A DNA stretch of 64,000 nucleotides from Cucumis sativus (GCF_000004075.3 NC_026660.2:4030001-4094000), one strand, 5' to 3'; shown: positions 10,342 to 23,246, numbered from the stretch's first letter. Program-made: numbers and translations. The notes: a model not told the origin generated them from the sequence alone.

Positions 10342-13300
10342 TCACTGTCCTAATTCAACAGGTTCTCCACGATCGAGCGATGCCTTCACAGCATCAAGCA
10401 CCAGCTGAGTCTTTCGAGTGATAGTTGGCCATTTTTTCTCAGGTTTGGAGCCATTTAATTTGATCTCTTTAACCAAATGAGAAAATTCTCTCACCATGTG
10501 AGCCTCTTGAGGAAGATCAGTAGGAACGATATGTTTGCTTGGTAGCGGTTGCCAACCAGTCACGAGGTCATTGAATCCGGATTTCGAACAGGTGGAGAAA
10601 TAGGCCTCCTTCTCCACGTAAGGTATGATGAAATCATTAAGATGTAATGTCCCATTTGTTCCTATAGCAGTAACATCCATGGTCAAATTTGACAAGAAAG
10701 AGCAATGGAAGGTTGCTACTTTTCCATCCTCCCAAAGAAGGGAGCATCCACATGATAAAATCACGCCCAATTCGTTCAAAACAGGATTAGGCAAGGCAAT
10801 CACTCTTTTAGGCAGTTCGTAGTTGGCGGCAAAAAGGATTGAACGAATACAGTACCATCCGGCATCACCCAAAGCACCAAGACCATCGAGGTCGGGTTTC
10901 ACGCGAATATCATTAGCTAAGAAGTCGGAATCCGCAGCAAAAGAGAAAACACTGTTTACCTGTGATATTCATAGAAGAAAAAAAAAAGCAGACAATCTTC
11001 CAATTAATTAACCATCCAAATCTCGAGGAAAATTTGAACTGATCGACTCAAATAAATACAGCAAAAACACCGAACGAAAAATAACATTTACACAAGAGTT
11101 TAATATTCTCCATAGCATTTGCTAAATTTAACATTTTGTTTTTGTATTTTTAACCAAAAACTAGTTCACTCATACCTTTTAACATCTATGCAACATCATC
11201 ATCAAATTTAAAATAGTAAAGACCAATGCGATCATGACAAGAAATGATAAAGGTTGAAGGAGAACCCCGTTTCATTTCATCTCATTTGACACCATGACCA
11301 ACAATTTTGATGAGCAACAGGCTTACAAGAGAGATTTCACACTCATGCACAAGCATTTTTGTTAGGTATCCTAAGTACGTAAGATATAATAAAACAACAA
11401 ATACAACTATACCGCAATACCAATGAAGAAAATACAAAATCAATGGCCTTTCAGAGGCATCTCTCTCCTAAAGTACCACACTGGACAATACCAAAAGGCA
11501 AAAAGTATTCCTCCTCCAGGGTGCCCCTCCCTTTATTTAAAATCAAGATACCACTACTAATTACTATTATGCCATTACTAATATTTTCAATATATGCCTA
11601 ACTAGTACTCTCAAAATTTAAGATGGAAAGACTGCTACATAAACGGTCAAAATATGTACAATCCTTCTTCAAAATAAATGAATGCGAAACAAGGGGAAGG
11701 TAGGTGATGTGCCAATTGCCAAACAATATGGAAGAAGTACAACTTCTTTAGATATTAAAGAGGTCTGAGGTTATCCCTCCACTGATTTTACTTCTTAACT
11801 CTCTCTACTATTACACGTCATCTATTTGGTACTTGCTCCAACTACCCAAACTCGAACGGTCCCACTTCTCCTTCAGTACAAAACATCAACGTTATCATAC
11901 CAACTAAATAGTCATGCACATTTGCTCCCTCTTCCTCAGTTCCTCTTACTCTAAGTTTGCTATACTTGACAGCAACTCCTATTAGAAGGACGAAATGCAC
12001 TGAACTTAAAGAGGATGAAATGGTATTTATGGGAATTTAATGAGCTCAATAATGGGCAAGGACAGCCCAACAAACAAGAATAAGAATCCTTCAACTATGC
12101 GATTGTCTTGTAATGACAATACTTTATTGAAACTGAAAAAGAAAGTTTAAATTACAAATTTAATCCCCTTAACTTTATGCTTCGTGTCTATTTGGTCTTT
12201 GAACTATTAAAATTACAAATTAAGTCCACAAACTATTAAAAAAACAGGAATCTACTAAATGTAAGATTGTAAGATTGAAAAATGATGGTTCCGCTAGACA
12301 TGAAGGTCAAATTTATATTTAATATATCAAATAACTTTTGAAATTTTCAAGTCCTTTAAAACTTTAGGGACCATTTTACCAATTGAAAGTTTAAGAACCC
12401 ATTTGGAAGTTTATCAAAAGAAACAAAAAAATTTACTATTGAAAGTTTTTTTTTATAAAAAATGAAGTATTTTACTTTTGAAAGCTATCATCAAAGAAAA
12501 CAATTACAAGGTAGAACACAGAGAAGGAGCCCCAAGTTTTTTGCAAAAGAAAAACAATCGGCTAAACATCACATCAAAAGATTCAAGAATTTATAACTAT
12601 AAATAAACGAATTCACAAATCAATTTCGTCATCAAGATAATCAAATACTCTGTTCTCTTTCCATCCAAAAGCTGCAAAGAATTGTACAGAATATCACAAA
12701 TTAAACATATGTTCTTCCTCTTGTTTCTCTTCATTGTCTGAAATCATACCTTAACACGATTAAGTTAACAACCTATGTTTTGAATCCCAATTTTCTAAAC
12801 AAATTATCATATCCATTTTCAAGAAACAGTCAAACAGCAGACCACAGTCAAGTATAACCACATAATAGACGCTCAACTGAATACTCTTCAACGAAGCAAT
12901 CAAATTATTCAACTCACTTCTCGAATAATTCGAATTTCCATCACAATTGGATTGAGTCAGAGAGTCCGGTAGATAAATTACATCACTCTGAATGAAATTT
13001 GAATGACATACCGCTTTGAGCTGGCCAAATTTGTCGGCATCAGAAAGAAATTCCTTCATCTTGGCCGTACGAGGATTGTGCATCCACATGGTACCATCCA
13101 TGAACTGAACTCCATTGGCCTCACAGGCTTCGAGAATCTTGTCAAACTCAGCTACGTTAAGAGCCACAGGCTTCTCGAGGAGCAAGTGCTTCTTCTTCTC
13201 GGCGGCGAGCACGGCCCAGCGCAAGTGAAGACTAGTGGGAAGAGGGACATAGACGGCGTCGATTTCGGGATCATCGAGTACAGCTTCGTAAGAACCATAG

Positions 13301-13473
13301 ATTTTGACATGAGGACTAAAGCCATTATCGGACGCAAACTTTGAGGCCTTTTCCAGTGAACGACTGCCTATTGCGGAGAGAGTGGCGTTGGGAGCAAGAG
13401 CAATAGCTCGAGAAACTTTCCGAGCAATGTCGGCGGCGCCGATGATCCCGAAACGGATGATTGTGTCGGCCAT
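10342..13473 (-). CDS. Gfo/Idh/MocA family NAD(P)-dependent oxidoreductase (At4g09670-like), tandem copy 1
   Basis: Two exons, 13012-13473 (154 codons) and 10342-10959 (205 codons plus stop), join in phase 0 to give 359 residues, the usual length. The N-terminal Rossmann fold shows the dinucleotide loop GIIGAADIA (residues 9-17). The family's catalytic EKP motif is at 100-102 (Lys101). Exon 2 carries the substrate-domain motif LGALGDAGWYCIR (from residue 182) and CMVREF-like MVREFSHLV near the end. Arabidopsis relatives are annotated only as uncharacterised oxidoreductases; sugar or diol dehydrogenation is a family-level guess. No signal peptide or membrane segment is visible, so it is probably cytosolic. 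The intron (10960-13011) holds a gypsy-type LTR remnant. A second copy lies 2.8 kb upstream of its start, on the same strand. The substrate is unknown. Confidence 0.93.
11360..11640 (-). mobile_element. Probable gypsy LTR remnant in intron of oxidoreductase copy 1
   Basis: On the minus strand this reads as a non-coding, LTR-like block with a GGGAGGGGCACCCTGGAGGA segment, an AGAGAGATGCCTCTGAAAGG segment, and an end resembling GGATACCTAACA at 11360. It resembles LTRs of cucurbit gypsy elements as I remember them. No second LTR or target duplication was found. Confidence 0.4.
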
Positions 13474-15447
13474 GTCCAGAGCTTTGGAGGGTGGTGGAGA
13501 GAATGATGATAAAGGAGGGAGGTAATGGGATGATGTATATTTTGAAATTAACTTTATAGGAAAAAGGGTATATAGGAAAAAGTAATTTGGTATGTTCTTT
13601 GTTATACGGTTGAATCATAATTTTGTCACCTCCTAATTTATTTCATTTTCGTATTATTGGAAGAGATCCACTCCTTTCTTTTTTTCTTTTTTCCTTTTTC
13701 TTTATCTCTTCTCTCATCTCTCTTTCTGTCTCGAAAATTGAGGAAACTAACACATTTTTCGTTTTATATTTTAAAAATAGCATAATTTTAGAAAATTCAT
13801 AATTTTGTTTTTTGAGGTCAATCTCAGTCGAGATAGACTCGAGATTCTTTCCAAATTTTAAAAATCACTTTGAAGGAAATGTCTGATGGAACACAAGACA
13901 TGTGCAACGAAAAAAAAATCAATTTTATCCTCATTGCAACTAAACAATTTAGTAATTAACATGCATTGACTATTCTAATTATGTGAAGTTAGGGTTTAAT
14001 AGAAAACGTACCTTTGAAGCCTTCCGATCCTCGTAGTCTCCTCATTATAGATATATTTTTGTCCATCTGATATAACTATGATCAATAAGTTAATCAGGTT
14101 GTTCGTAACCTCTATTGGGTCAAAATACCATTTTACCCTTGAGACTACTGATCCACTATTAAACAATTGGTTTAAGGTATAACTTCTAAACTGAATCTTT
14201 CTCGGGCCAATAAGAGGGTGGGGCCCCTTATTCAAGACTTGAATTCAGTCCTTAATGGAACAACCTATCTACTATCTCTAAAGCGAGTAGGAGCGAATTC
14301 CACATAGCACCCTATGTCCCTAGCCATCTACCCAATCTTACCCCTAAAATGTGAGGATTATTGGACCAACGTTGTTGAACTACTCTCACCTATGCAGATC
14401 TAAGGATAATTATGTTTGAACAGAAGCTCATAGTTAGTTCAGGATTAAGATTAAGTTACTTAGGTCATCAATAATTGAAATAATCAATTTTTTTCAGTCA
14501 ACGGTGTTAATAATTTAAAAGTGACTATTTCATGGTTTCAGTCTTATGTAAACTCTTTACATAGGATGGCCCCACTTTCATGTTTCCACATGAACGATTC
14601 AGGTCGGATCACATCGTTTGTACTAACTACAAAGCGAGCCACATCCGTAGTGTTTTCAAAATAAGGCACCCAACCTTATTCATATATTATAGGCCGTTTA
14701 TGTTATATACTCGAATTTGATATACGTTTATGTCTCTACATAAAGTTCAAGTCTACATTAGATACCCTCGAAACCTTAGTTTATTGGACTCAAGATTATA
14801 GTATTCGATTTTCACTGAAAAGTCCTCAATAGCCACTTTATTAAATATAATATAATTTCAAACTACGAGTTTTATGACATAAATTCTAATAATTTCTCAA
14901 TCGAGTGCGTCACTGAGATAATGCATATTTTATTAAAAATTTGAAAACAAAGACAAAGAAGTCAAACAACGTAACAAGAGATTTTGGATATAAGAAGAAA
15001 TTGTGTAATATGTTATTGGGCTAAGGTTGCCCCGAGATGCCCCCAAGCTAAAGAACATAAGCATTATATATGTAATACGATATCGGGCTAAGGTTGTCCT
15101 AAGAGGTCCTCGAGTTTTTCTTAATCTATTTTTAGTTTTCTCAGACAATATCGTGGAATTTCTTGAACAAGCTTCTCACTAATTATCACTTTTAGGTGGG
15201 TGTCTTGTTTTCCTTAATCCATTAATTACACCCAACCTTCTCATTAATTACATCGTTCCATTTTTCCCTCTATCAACGTTTAATAAATAAGATTTTGTCA
15301 ATCTCTACACTTCAACTAACATTTTATAGTTTAAAGTTCAATTATATTTTTAGTCCAAGAAGAAAAATATTTGAATTTCTTAAACAAAAGCTCCCCTGCA
15401 TGGCTTCCAGTCATTGAAAGAGCGACGTTGTTAAACGACTATGTAAA

Positions 15448-15510
15448 ATGTCGGACAATCCTCATTTCTTTAAGGTTGCTCTTGCTGATGCTCTCAAAGA
15501 ACAAAAGTTT
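15448..15510 (+). pseudogene. Possible orphan first exon of a B3-domain protein
   Basis: ATG is followed by 20 codons (MSDNPHFFKVALADALKEQK, then F) and a good splice donor, GTAAGC. The HFFKV..L..AL...K pattern resembles the first strand of plant REM-type B3 DNA-binding domains. No following exon was found within the next 700 bases, which are tandem repeat. It is probably a gene relic or captured exon; chance is possible. Confidence 0.3.
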
Positions 15511-15790
15511 GTAAGCAAAAATTATTCTAATATTCATAGTTACGTTGTTTGGCTTCTTTGTCTTTATTTTAAATTTTAAAAAACGCACTATATAAGTTTT
15601 CTAAAAGTGTGCTACTTTTGAAATATAAAACAAAAAATTGTGTTATTTCTCAAAATTTCTCTTTCTTTTATCTCTCTTTAATGTTCTTTTTATTCATGTC
15701 TTTTTTAACTAAATTTTTTTGGAGTTTTTTAAAAGTAATAAAATTTTGACAAACTATTTACACTCCATACAAAAAAAAACGACTCACAAA

Positions 15791-16217
15791 ATTTATTATT
15801 TTTAATTATTAGTAGTAGAATATGCTTTTTTTTTTCTTTAATTATAAACTAGAATGTCAAGTCAATTTGAGGTTTGAATTTTGGTAATATTTGATTTGTT
15901 AAATTCATTTTTTTTTTACTAACTTTTGTTTTATTATTTTTAATTTTTAGTAGTAGAATATGTTTTTTTCAATTATAATATAGTAATAGGTAATGTCAAG
16001 TCAATTTGAGTTTTGAAATTTGGTAATATTTGATTTGTTAAATTCCATTATACTTTTACTAACTTTTGTTTTATTATTTTTAATTTTTAATCGTAGAATA
16101 TGCTTTTTTTTAATTATAAATTGGTAATGTCAAATCAATTTGAGTTTTGAATTTTGGTAGTATTTGATTTGTTAAATTCAATTATTTTTTTTACTAACTT
16201 TGGTTTTATTATTTTAT
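15791..16217. repeat. Tandem repeat, ~135-bp unit, three copies plus a partial
   Basis: Units begin near 15791, 15915 and 16054, with a partial copy from about 16190. Each carries ACTAACTTTTGTTTTATTAT, GTAGAATATG, GTCAAGTCAATTTGAG and GGTAATATTTGATTTGTTAA in the same order. It ends 40 bases from the stop codon of oxidoreductase copy 2, so it probably overlaps that gene's 3' UTR and polyadenylation region. Confidence 0.85.
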
Positions 16218-16256
16218 ATATCAAAGGAAAACATGATCATACTCATAGACAAAGAA

Positions 16257-19200
16257 TCACATCTGTCCTACTTCAACAACTTCGGATCCTCGATCTAGTG
16301 ATGCCTTCACTGCATCGAGCACCAGTTGAGTTTTTTTACTCATGGTTGGCCATTTTTCCTCAGGTTTGGAGCCATTTTCTTTGATTTGTTTAACCAAATG
16401 AGAAAATTCCATCACCATATGGGCCTCCTGAGGAAGATCGGTAGGGATGATGTGAATGTTTGGTAGAGGTTTCGAACTGGCCACGTGTTCAATGAACCCA
16501 TATTTTGAATTGGTGTAGAAACGTAACTCTTTCTCTGTGTAAGGTATACCAAAGTCAGTTAGATGTAATGTCCCATTTGTTCCTATAACAGTCATATTCT
16601 GGGTCATGTATTCTAAGAAAGAGCAGTAGAAAGTTGCTAGTTTTCCATCATCCCAAAAAAGAGAGCATCCACAAGATAAAATCACGCCCGATTCGTTCAG
16701 AACAGGATTAGGAAAGGCAATCACTTTTTTTGGTAATTTGAAGTCGGCAGCAAACAGGATTGCACGAATACAATACCATCCAATATCACCCAAAGCACCA
16801 AATCCATCAAGGTCAGGTTTTGTGCGAATATCATTCGCTAGGAAGCTAGAATCAACTTCAAAAGTGTAAATACTATGTACCTGCAGCAAAGATTGAACAA
16901 AAAACAAACAAATGCATTTATCAATTAATTGCCATATCTAAAAGACAAACCCAGCTTCTAACCACTTGTAGGTTTAAGTACATCAAGGGGGATTTAGAAA
17001 CACTATTTGTGTCACCAACACTTGAAAAGATTTATTATTTTGCTACTTGTGTTAACCCCAAGTGACACTTACTTATTTGTGTTAGTTTATATTTCTCACC
17101 TCCTCAATTCCCCTAATTATTATCTTCTATAATAATTAGATAATAATTATCAACTCATCTCCAAGAGGAACTTCAATCAAGATTTAACATATACATGACG
17201 CACAAAATTCCGTTGGGATAAGAAACGTCGGAAAATAGCACAAACCCCGATGCCGTAAAGGGGGCGTCGACAAAGTGACTCTTTTCCGACGTTAGACTCC
17301 TGACGTCGAGCAAAGCCAGACCATCCTTGATGCCATATACATAAACGTCGGGGGAAAATGAAATAATTAAATAAGAATTTTATTTTCCCCAATGTCGTCC
17401 ATATATACGTCGGGAATGGGTCTGCTATGCCCGACGTGGACCTTTATGTCGTTGGGGGAAAGTAAATTATAATTTTATTGTTTACTTTTCCCCAACGTCA
17501 TGCATACATATGTCAAGAATAGGTCTGATACGCTCGATGTGGCCATTTACAGCGTCAAAGGAAAGTAAACAAATAAATAATAATTTCCTTTTCTCCCGAC
17601 TTCAATTGCATGGCATCGAGAATATGGATATATATTCCCGGCGATTTACTAATGGCGTCAGGAATATAGGGGTTCTCTCGACGTTTTCGTTGTGCATCGA
17701 GAGTTCCCCTATAAAAAACACTCTTTCAGTCTGAAAAATAATACCGAACTGAAAGAGAAAGAGACGAGAGAATTGCGAGACAGAGAGACAACAACCGAGG
17801 AAGTCGCTGTCGTTCATCGTCGTCTGCTCTCGCTGCTCTTCATTACGGTAAGTGTTTTAGTTTTGGTTTAGTTAAAGAATTAGTTTTATATTTATATTTG
17901 AATTATGTTTTAATATTGAATGTGAATTTGAAGTGTTTTTAGGATTTAAGATTGAATTTGAATGGGGTATTGAATTCGAGTTCAGGCTATACTGTAGCTA
18001 TGGTAGCCTTTAGTTTAAACTTAGTTTTTTGTTTGTTAGTAGTTTTGTTTGTTGAAAATGTTAGGTAGCTTGTAAAGTTTGAAGTAATTTGTGGTGGATT
18101 TATTCTGGTGGCAGTTATGGTAGCTTCTTTAGTTCAAACTTAATTTTTAATTTGTTAATAGTTTTAGGGTTTGAAGTGTTAGCTCCATTCCCAACGCCTT
18201 TTCGTTCGCACATCAACAATGCCTCCCCGACGCACTACTATTGACTTCCTTTCCAACGACACTTTGTACGTTTGGAGATCCTTTATCGGCACATTTTGAT
18301 ATATATACTGACACGTTTCTACTTCAGAAGAGCCTCAAAATCTTGTAAAGATATATGTTTTTGTAATTTAATCCAAATATTAGTTCACTTAAACTTTCTA
18401 ACATGTATCCAATATTAAAGTTATATGATCACCAAAATCGGAATGATAAAAAAACAATGTCTTTTTTCTTGAAGGAAAATCCCAATAGATTAAACCAAAA
18501 GAAGATCAAAATTAAAGCTAATTAGTAAAAAGGAAGAGAATATCTATTTAGTTCTTTGACATTTGAAGAGGTATAAGATTCTCCATCTACTTCATTAATA
18601 GTGTGGTTGATAGTGATTTTGGCATAGACAAGATCACCTTTTCACTGGCCAAAATCACTTTTGCTAAAAACAAATATTGTATTTCACAATCTAAAAAAAG
18701 AGATTTTAGAAAAATAAGAAATAACCCAAAACTCATTTTTGAAGCAGGTGGTTGTGGAAAAGTGATTAATGGATTAACTTATTTTATATAGATTTTTACA
18801 TACCTAAAATACCATTTTTTAAAATAATTTAATAGTTTTAAAATCAGTCTTCATATCAAATATTTGTTACCAAACATAAATTATAAGAGTTTGTTACCAG
18901 ACATAAATATGATTGTTTAGAAATCAATTTTACAAAATTAATTACACCTAAATCTTTTTTTTTCTAAAATTCACCACTTCAACTATCAGTCTTATCAAAC
19001 ACATCCTTGCTACTTTCGTAACTCCCCATATTCTATACATCATTTATTCGATAATGGAACAATATTTAGATACATCAGAGATCATATCTACATTTTATAA
19101 AGTATATATGTAAAATGCACCATGATAGAAAAAGCTAAGAAATATTTTTAAATAAAAGAGAGAAAAATTATCAATATATGGATGTAGGGGTGAGCATGAT

Positions 19201-21412
19201 AGACTGAAAAACCGAGTGGATTGACCAAACTAAAGTTGGTCAGTTGGAAAACAAGAGGAGTCGATCGGAGTCGGTTTGGAAAAGTTTCAAATTGAGAATT
19301 TTCAAAAAGTATTTTTAGTGTTAAATCGATCCAACAAAAATCGACCGACCGACTGACGCTTACTCATTGATGGTCGAGGTCGGTTTGAACATTTTCAAAA
19401 CCGACTATGGTTAGTTTGATGGAGATTTTTTTTTAAAAAAAAAAACTAACGTCGATCGACAAATGCATAAAAAAAAACTAACATCGGTCATCCCTATGTA
19501 GTTGGACAAGTGCATAAACTTAAAAAAAAAATGTGCCGAAGTGCTTTTTTAAAGGGTTTTTTTTTCAAAAATAGAACAAAACGTCAAAATATCTACATTG
19601 TATAGAACGATTTTGAAAAAGGAAAAAGCCACAAGCTCATAACATAAAATAACAAAAATACCATGCAATTAATCGGTCACACACGCACGTGAAAAACTTC
19701 TAAATTAAATGATCGTGTAATATATTCTAAAAGATCTTTTAGATATTAGTGCATGATGGTTTAGATCTATCACTTATCTATTTGGGATACACGACTGATA
19801 ATATAGATTTTGGTAAATTAATCGTGTAGTGAAAAAAGAAAAAGAAAAAAAGATGATGAGAGATGACGAAAAATGAAGAAAATCAAAGAAGAGAAAATAA
19901 AGAAATCGCGAACAAGAACAAGTGAGAATATAAAGAATGAGAAGTAATAATATGAAGAAGATGCATAGGAATTTAATACCCGTCCCACAAAACTCAAAAC
20001 CAACAAGCTCAAACCTAGAATTTATGAAAAAATAATTGTGACTTCTTGATATTTTTATTATTATTATACAAAGCATAAATATTTTTAGGAAAATTGCACC
20101 ATAAAAAATATTTTAAAAAAAACAGTTCATGACACATTTTTTTTCTATATTGCGAATATGACAAATATGATAAGTAATTAATGATATTAGACGACTATCA
20201 ACTTTTAAATTTACTACTTTTGCAATTAAAAAAATATAGTAACATGAACTCTATTATTATAATTTTTTTATGTTATTTCTACGGATGTCCCATATTTTTT
20301 CGCGTTTTGTTCTATATATATATAAAAAAAAACTAACCCTTTTTTTACATAAATTTTATTTATTTTAATTTAAAATCAAGAAAAATGTTCAATCAAACAA
20401 TTATTTATTAGAAACAAAAGTTACAAGCAATTTTTTTCTATATATTTTCGAATATGTGAGAGAGGCTATGGAGGTGAGACTTCAAATATCTACAGGGCAT
20501 GATTGAGTATTAAGAAACCTATTATAAAGTTTAAGGGGAAATTTTTTTTTACTCTCTTTAGTTTTCATTTTGTTGTTAACTTTAGAAATGTTATGTTTTT
20601 AGTTCTTCTTTGTTTGGTTTTCAGTTTTTTGGATTTGAAAAAGTTACAATTTTAGTTTCTTAGTTCAATTGATTATTTTAAGATATACATTTTTAAGTTT
20701 TAACAACTTTTTTTTATATTAAACACTTACTTTTTTTTCTCTAAATATCTATTTATTGTTTTTAAATAATGATAATAAATTTTCACTATTAAATTTAATT
20801 TCATAATTGTTTTAGACTAATTAATATACATTAAATTCAAACTCTGAAAATAAATATTTAGAAAAAAAAAGGCGTTTAAAAGTGTATATTAATTTGAAAA
20901 CTTGGAATTAAATTGAAATTGTGATTGTGAAATGAATTAAAATGACATACCGATTTGAGTTGACCAAACATTTTTGCATCACAAAGAAACTCCTTCATCT
21001 TAGCAGTACGAGGACTGTGCATCCACATGGTACCATCCATGAATTGAACTCCATTGACCTTACAAGCTTCAAGAATCATATCTAACTCAACTACACTAAG
21101 AGCTACGGGCTTCTCGATGAGCACATGCTTCTTCTTCTCAGCGGCGAGCACGGCCCAACGCAAGTGAAGACTAGTCGGAAGGGGAATATAGACAACGTCG
21201 ACATCAGGATCATCAAGCACAACTTCATAAGAACCATAGATTTTGACCTCAGAACTCAACCCATTATCGAAAGCAAAATTTGAGGCTTTTTCGATTGAAC
21301 GACTACCAATTGCGAAGAGAGTGGCGTTGGGAGCAAGAGCAATAGCTCGAGAAATTTTTTTAGCAATCTTTGCTACTCCAATGATTCCAAAACGGACCAT
21401 TGAGTCGCCCAT
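16257..21412 (-). CDS. Gfo/Idh/MocA family NAD(P)-dependent oxidoreductase, tandem copy 2
   Basis: Exons 20951-21412 (154 codons) and 16257-16880 (207 codons plus stop) join in phase 0: 361 residues. It is a close paralogue of the gene at 10342-13473, with the intron at exactly the same codon. It keeps the Rossmann loop GIIGVAKIA (9-17), the catalytic EKP at 100-102 and the GALGDIGWYCIR motif. Differences include a changed segment after the NLTM position of copy 1 (EYMTQNMTVIGTNG here) and a slightly longer C terminus (GSEVVEVGQM). No stops or frameshifts, so it is probably functional. Its 4.07-kb intron carries a CACTA-like hairpin array, a hAT-type MITE and a dispersed repeat. The array is same-strand and head-to-tail with copy 1, consistent with local duplication. 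The substrate is unknown. Confidence 0.92.
17200..17850. mobile_element. CACTA-like transposon remnant: chain of GACGTCGGG hairpins
   Basis: About 500 bp is packed with ACGTCGGG/CCCGACGT motifs arranged as successive hairpins: 17345-17397, 17408-17435 (CGTCGGG..CCCGACG), 17448-17499 (left arm GTCGTTGGGGGAAAGTAAA) and 17671-17711 (GGGGTTCTCTCGACG with its complement). The region then becomes a GAGA-rich, CGTCGTC-rich segment ending in GGTAAGTG, like a 5' UTR with a splice donor. Such motif arrays are typical of the subterminal, transposase-binding regions of plant CACTA elements. CACTATTTGTG at 17001 is a possible terminus. No transposase ORF remains. Confidence 0.5.
19185..19496. mobile_element. 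hAT-type MITE, copy 1
   Basis: Termini TAGGGGTGAGC and (reverse complement) TAGGGATGACC match 9 of 11. The start TAGGGGTGAGCA is common to plant hAT MITEs. Flanking 8-mers TATGGATG and TGTAGTTG agree at five of eight positions, perhaps a decayed target duplication. The interior carries CGGTT/GACCGA-rich motifs. A relative lies at 56180-56452. Confidence 0.6.
19690..20060. repeat. Dispersed repeat, copy 2 (partner at 8170-8530)
   Basis: Matching blocks in the same order and orientation as 8170-8530, including GAGATGACGAAAAATGAAGA and GAAATCGCGAACAAGAAC. It lies in the intron of oxidoreductase copy 2. Non-coding; ends unresolved. Confidence 0.6.
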
Positions 21413-23246
21413 CTTTGAACCTTAAAGATTTTAGGAAGAAATGTGAAAAAGAACAAACAACTAGATTTTTTTAAATTCAATTTAGTTATTATAGACTCAA
21501 CATTTGTATAGGATGAGCATCTAAATTATTTCTAGACATCTTAAAATAACAAGACTAGAGATGTCAAGTTTTTCCACGGGAATCACTCCAAAACAATACA
21601 GAGATTCCCCACTAGGTGGAGAATGGGGGAGGGAGCGAGAGAAAAAAAACTCTTCGTAAACTAAACAAGAACAAAACAAGGAATGCATTCCTCGTCCCTG
21701 CCTCGATACCTCCCCTCATCTAATTAGTATAATAATTTCAGATTATATTATATTTATTATATAAATATTACATTCAAGCTTTATTCTCTATTGACCAAAA
21801 TAATGAATACGATTTAAATTGAATATTTAAAATTTAGACTATATATGAGATAACTCTTTATGTTTATTTCTTTTCACTAAAATGTTTATTAGGACAAAGT
21901 TTGACTAATTTATTTATTTTTAAATTAAAATTATCACATAAAACTGATCCTAATAAATAATTTAGTGATAAAGTTAATCAATTAGGTTATAATTTTACTA
22001 CATTAGTGAGTTAAATTAATTGTTTTTTAAGAAAAAAATTAATAGAAAAATTCTTAATTGAGAATCTAGTTCCTATACAAAAAATTGAGAGGACTAAGAA
22101 TGAAATAAGGAGCCAAGGATGGAGATGGGGAATATCATTCCAAACCCGATCCTCGTATAACCTAGGGACATCTTTAGATGCCCATTAGATTAGAATAAGA
22201 TATCACACTCGTATGAAAAACAAGTGAGCATATTGTCTACTAAACGCATTATATCATCTTAAGACTAAGACACTTTTAAAAAAAAACTATGTAGCAAACG
22301 AAACATGTGTTGAATAAAAATATTCTTGAAATGCTTACAAATTATCTATACTATCTATAGTATATACAAAAGGATGGAAGTGGAGAAATTTTTTAGTCTC
22401 ATTTTACCCTTTTATTATAACTCCTTTTTAGTTTTGCTTCAGTGGCAATTGTCATTCACGTAGATTTGTATTGATATTATAGTGGGCCAAGTTTAGTGCT
22501 ATCGCTTTAGCTCAAGTAATTTTCATATCATCGACAAAATGGGTTCATAAAAGTGAGCATGAACTATGAAGCACACGAAGAGTTTGTGTCTACTTTTACA
22601 CCCATGTTTTTCCAATCCAAAACTAAAAAGAAAAACTAACAAATTAAAGGAAACAATCAATAAAAAAATCTAAATCATCTAAAGGATTGAATTAAGAACC
22701 AAATGTTTTTTAAGAATATATTTTCTTTTAAACACTTTTTTGAAAATGAGTTTAAATTTAAACAGTTACATGTTTAGTTAGACTTTTTTATAAGTGTTTA
22801 TATGTGAATTTTGTTTAGTTTGTCATTTATCAAAAATGTTTATACTTAACTCAAATTATATTAAACGACTACTAAATCCTATGACCTAATTTCATTAAAA
22901 AAAATGTAAGGTGTCCAATTTTATTCATTTATCTGCTTTAGATAAACACATGAGAGAGTTAACAAAAATTGGAGTAGGAGGGTAATAAAGAAGGGAGGAA
23001 AGAGAAAGATGGAATAAAGAGGTATGATGATATTAACGACTTTTTATTTTTAAGTTGAATGGTATTTATGAAAGTTCTTTTTGACCAAGTTAAATGGTAT
23101 TTATGAAACTTTTTTAAAATTATTTCTTTTTACGTAAAGTTGAAAGGTATCTTAAGAATTTTTAAAATTTATTTTTACATCCGTTAAATGATAGAGATAG
23201 TTGCAAATTTAGTAATTAAATTCAAATTAGTTAAGTATATAACACA

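Larger units (their letters stand above)
13474..16256. other. Intergenic between the two oxidoreductase genes
   Basis: The first part is the promoter region of copy 1. Bases 14000-15100 look like non-coding retroelement-derived sequence (long, ORF-poor, less AT-rich than its flanks), without recognisable ends. A possible B3-domain exon lies at 15448-15510 and a tandem repeat at 15791-16217. No complete gene is seen. Confidence 0.5.

Noticed and set aside
21556..22175. Possible TIR transposon with TAGAGATGTC/GGACATCTTTA ends
   Set aside because: Only about 9 bp of imperfect terminal match, and no convincing target-site duplication; kept only as a remark in the intergenic entry.
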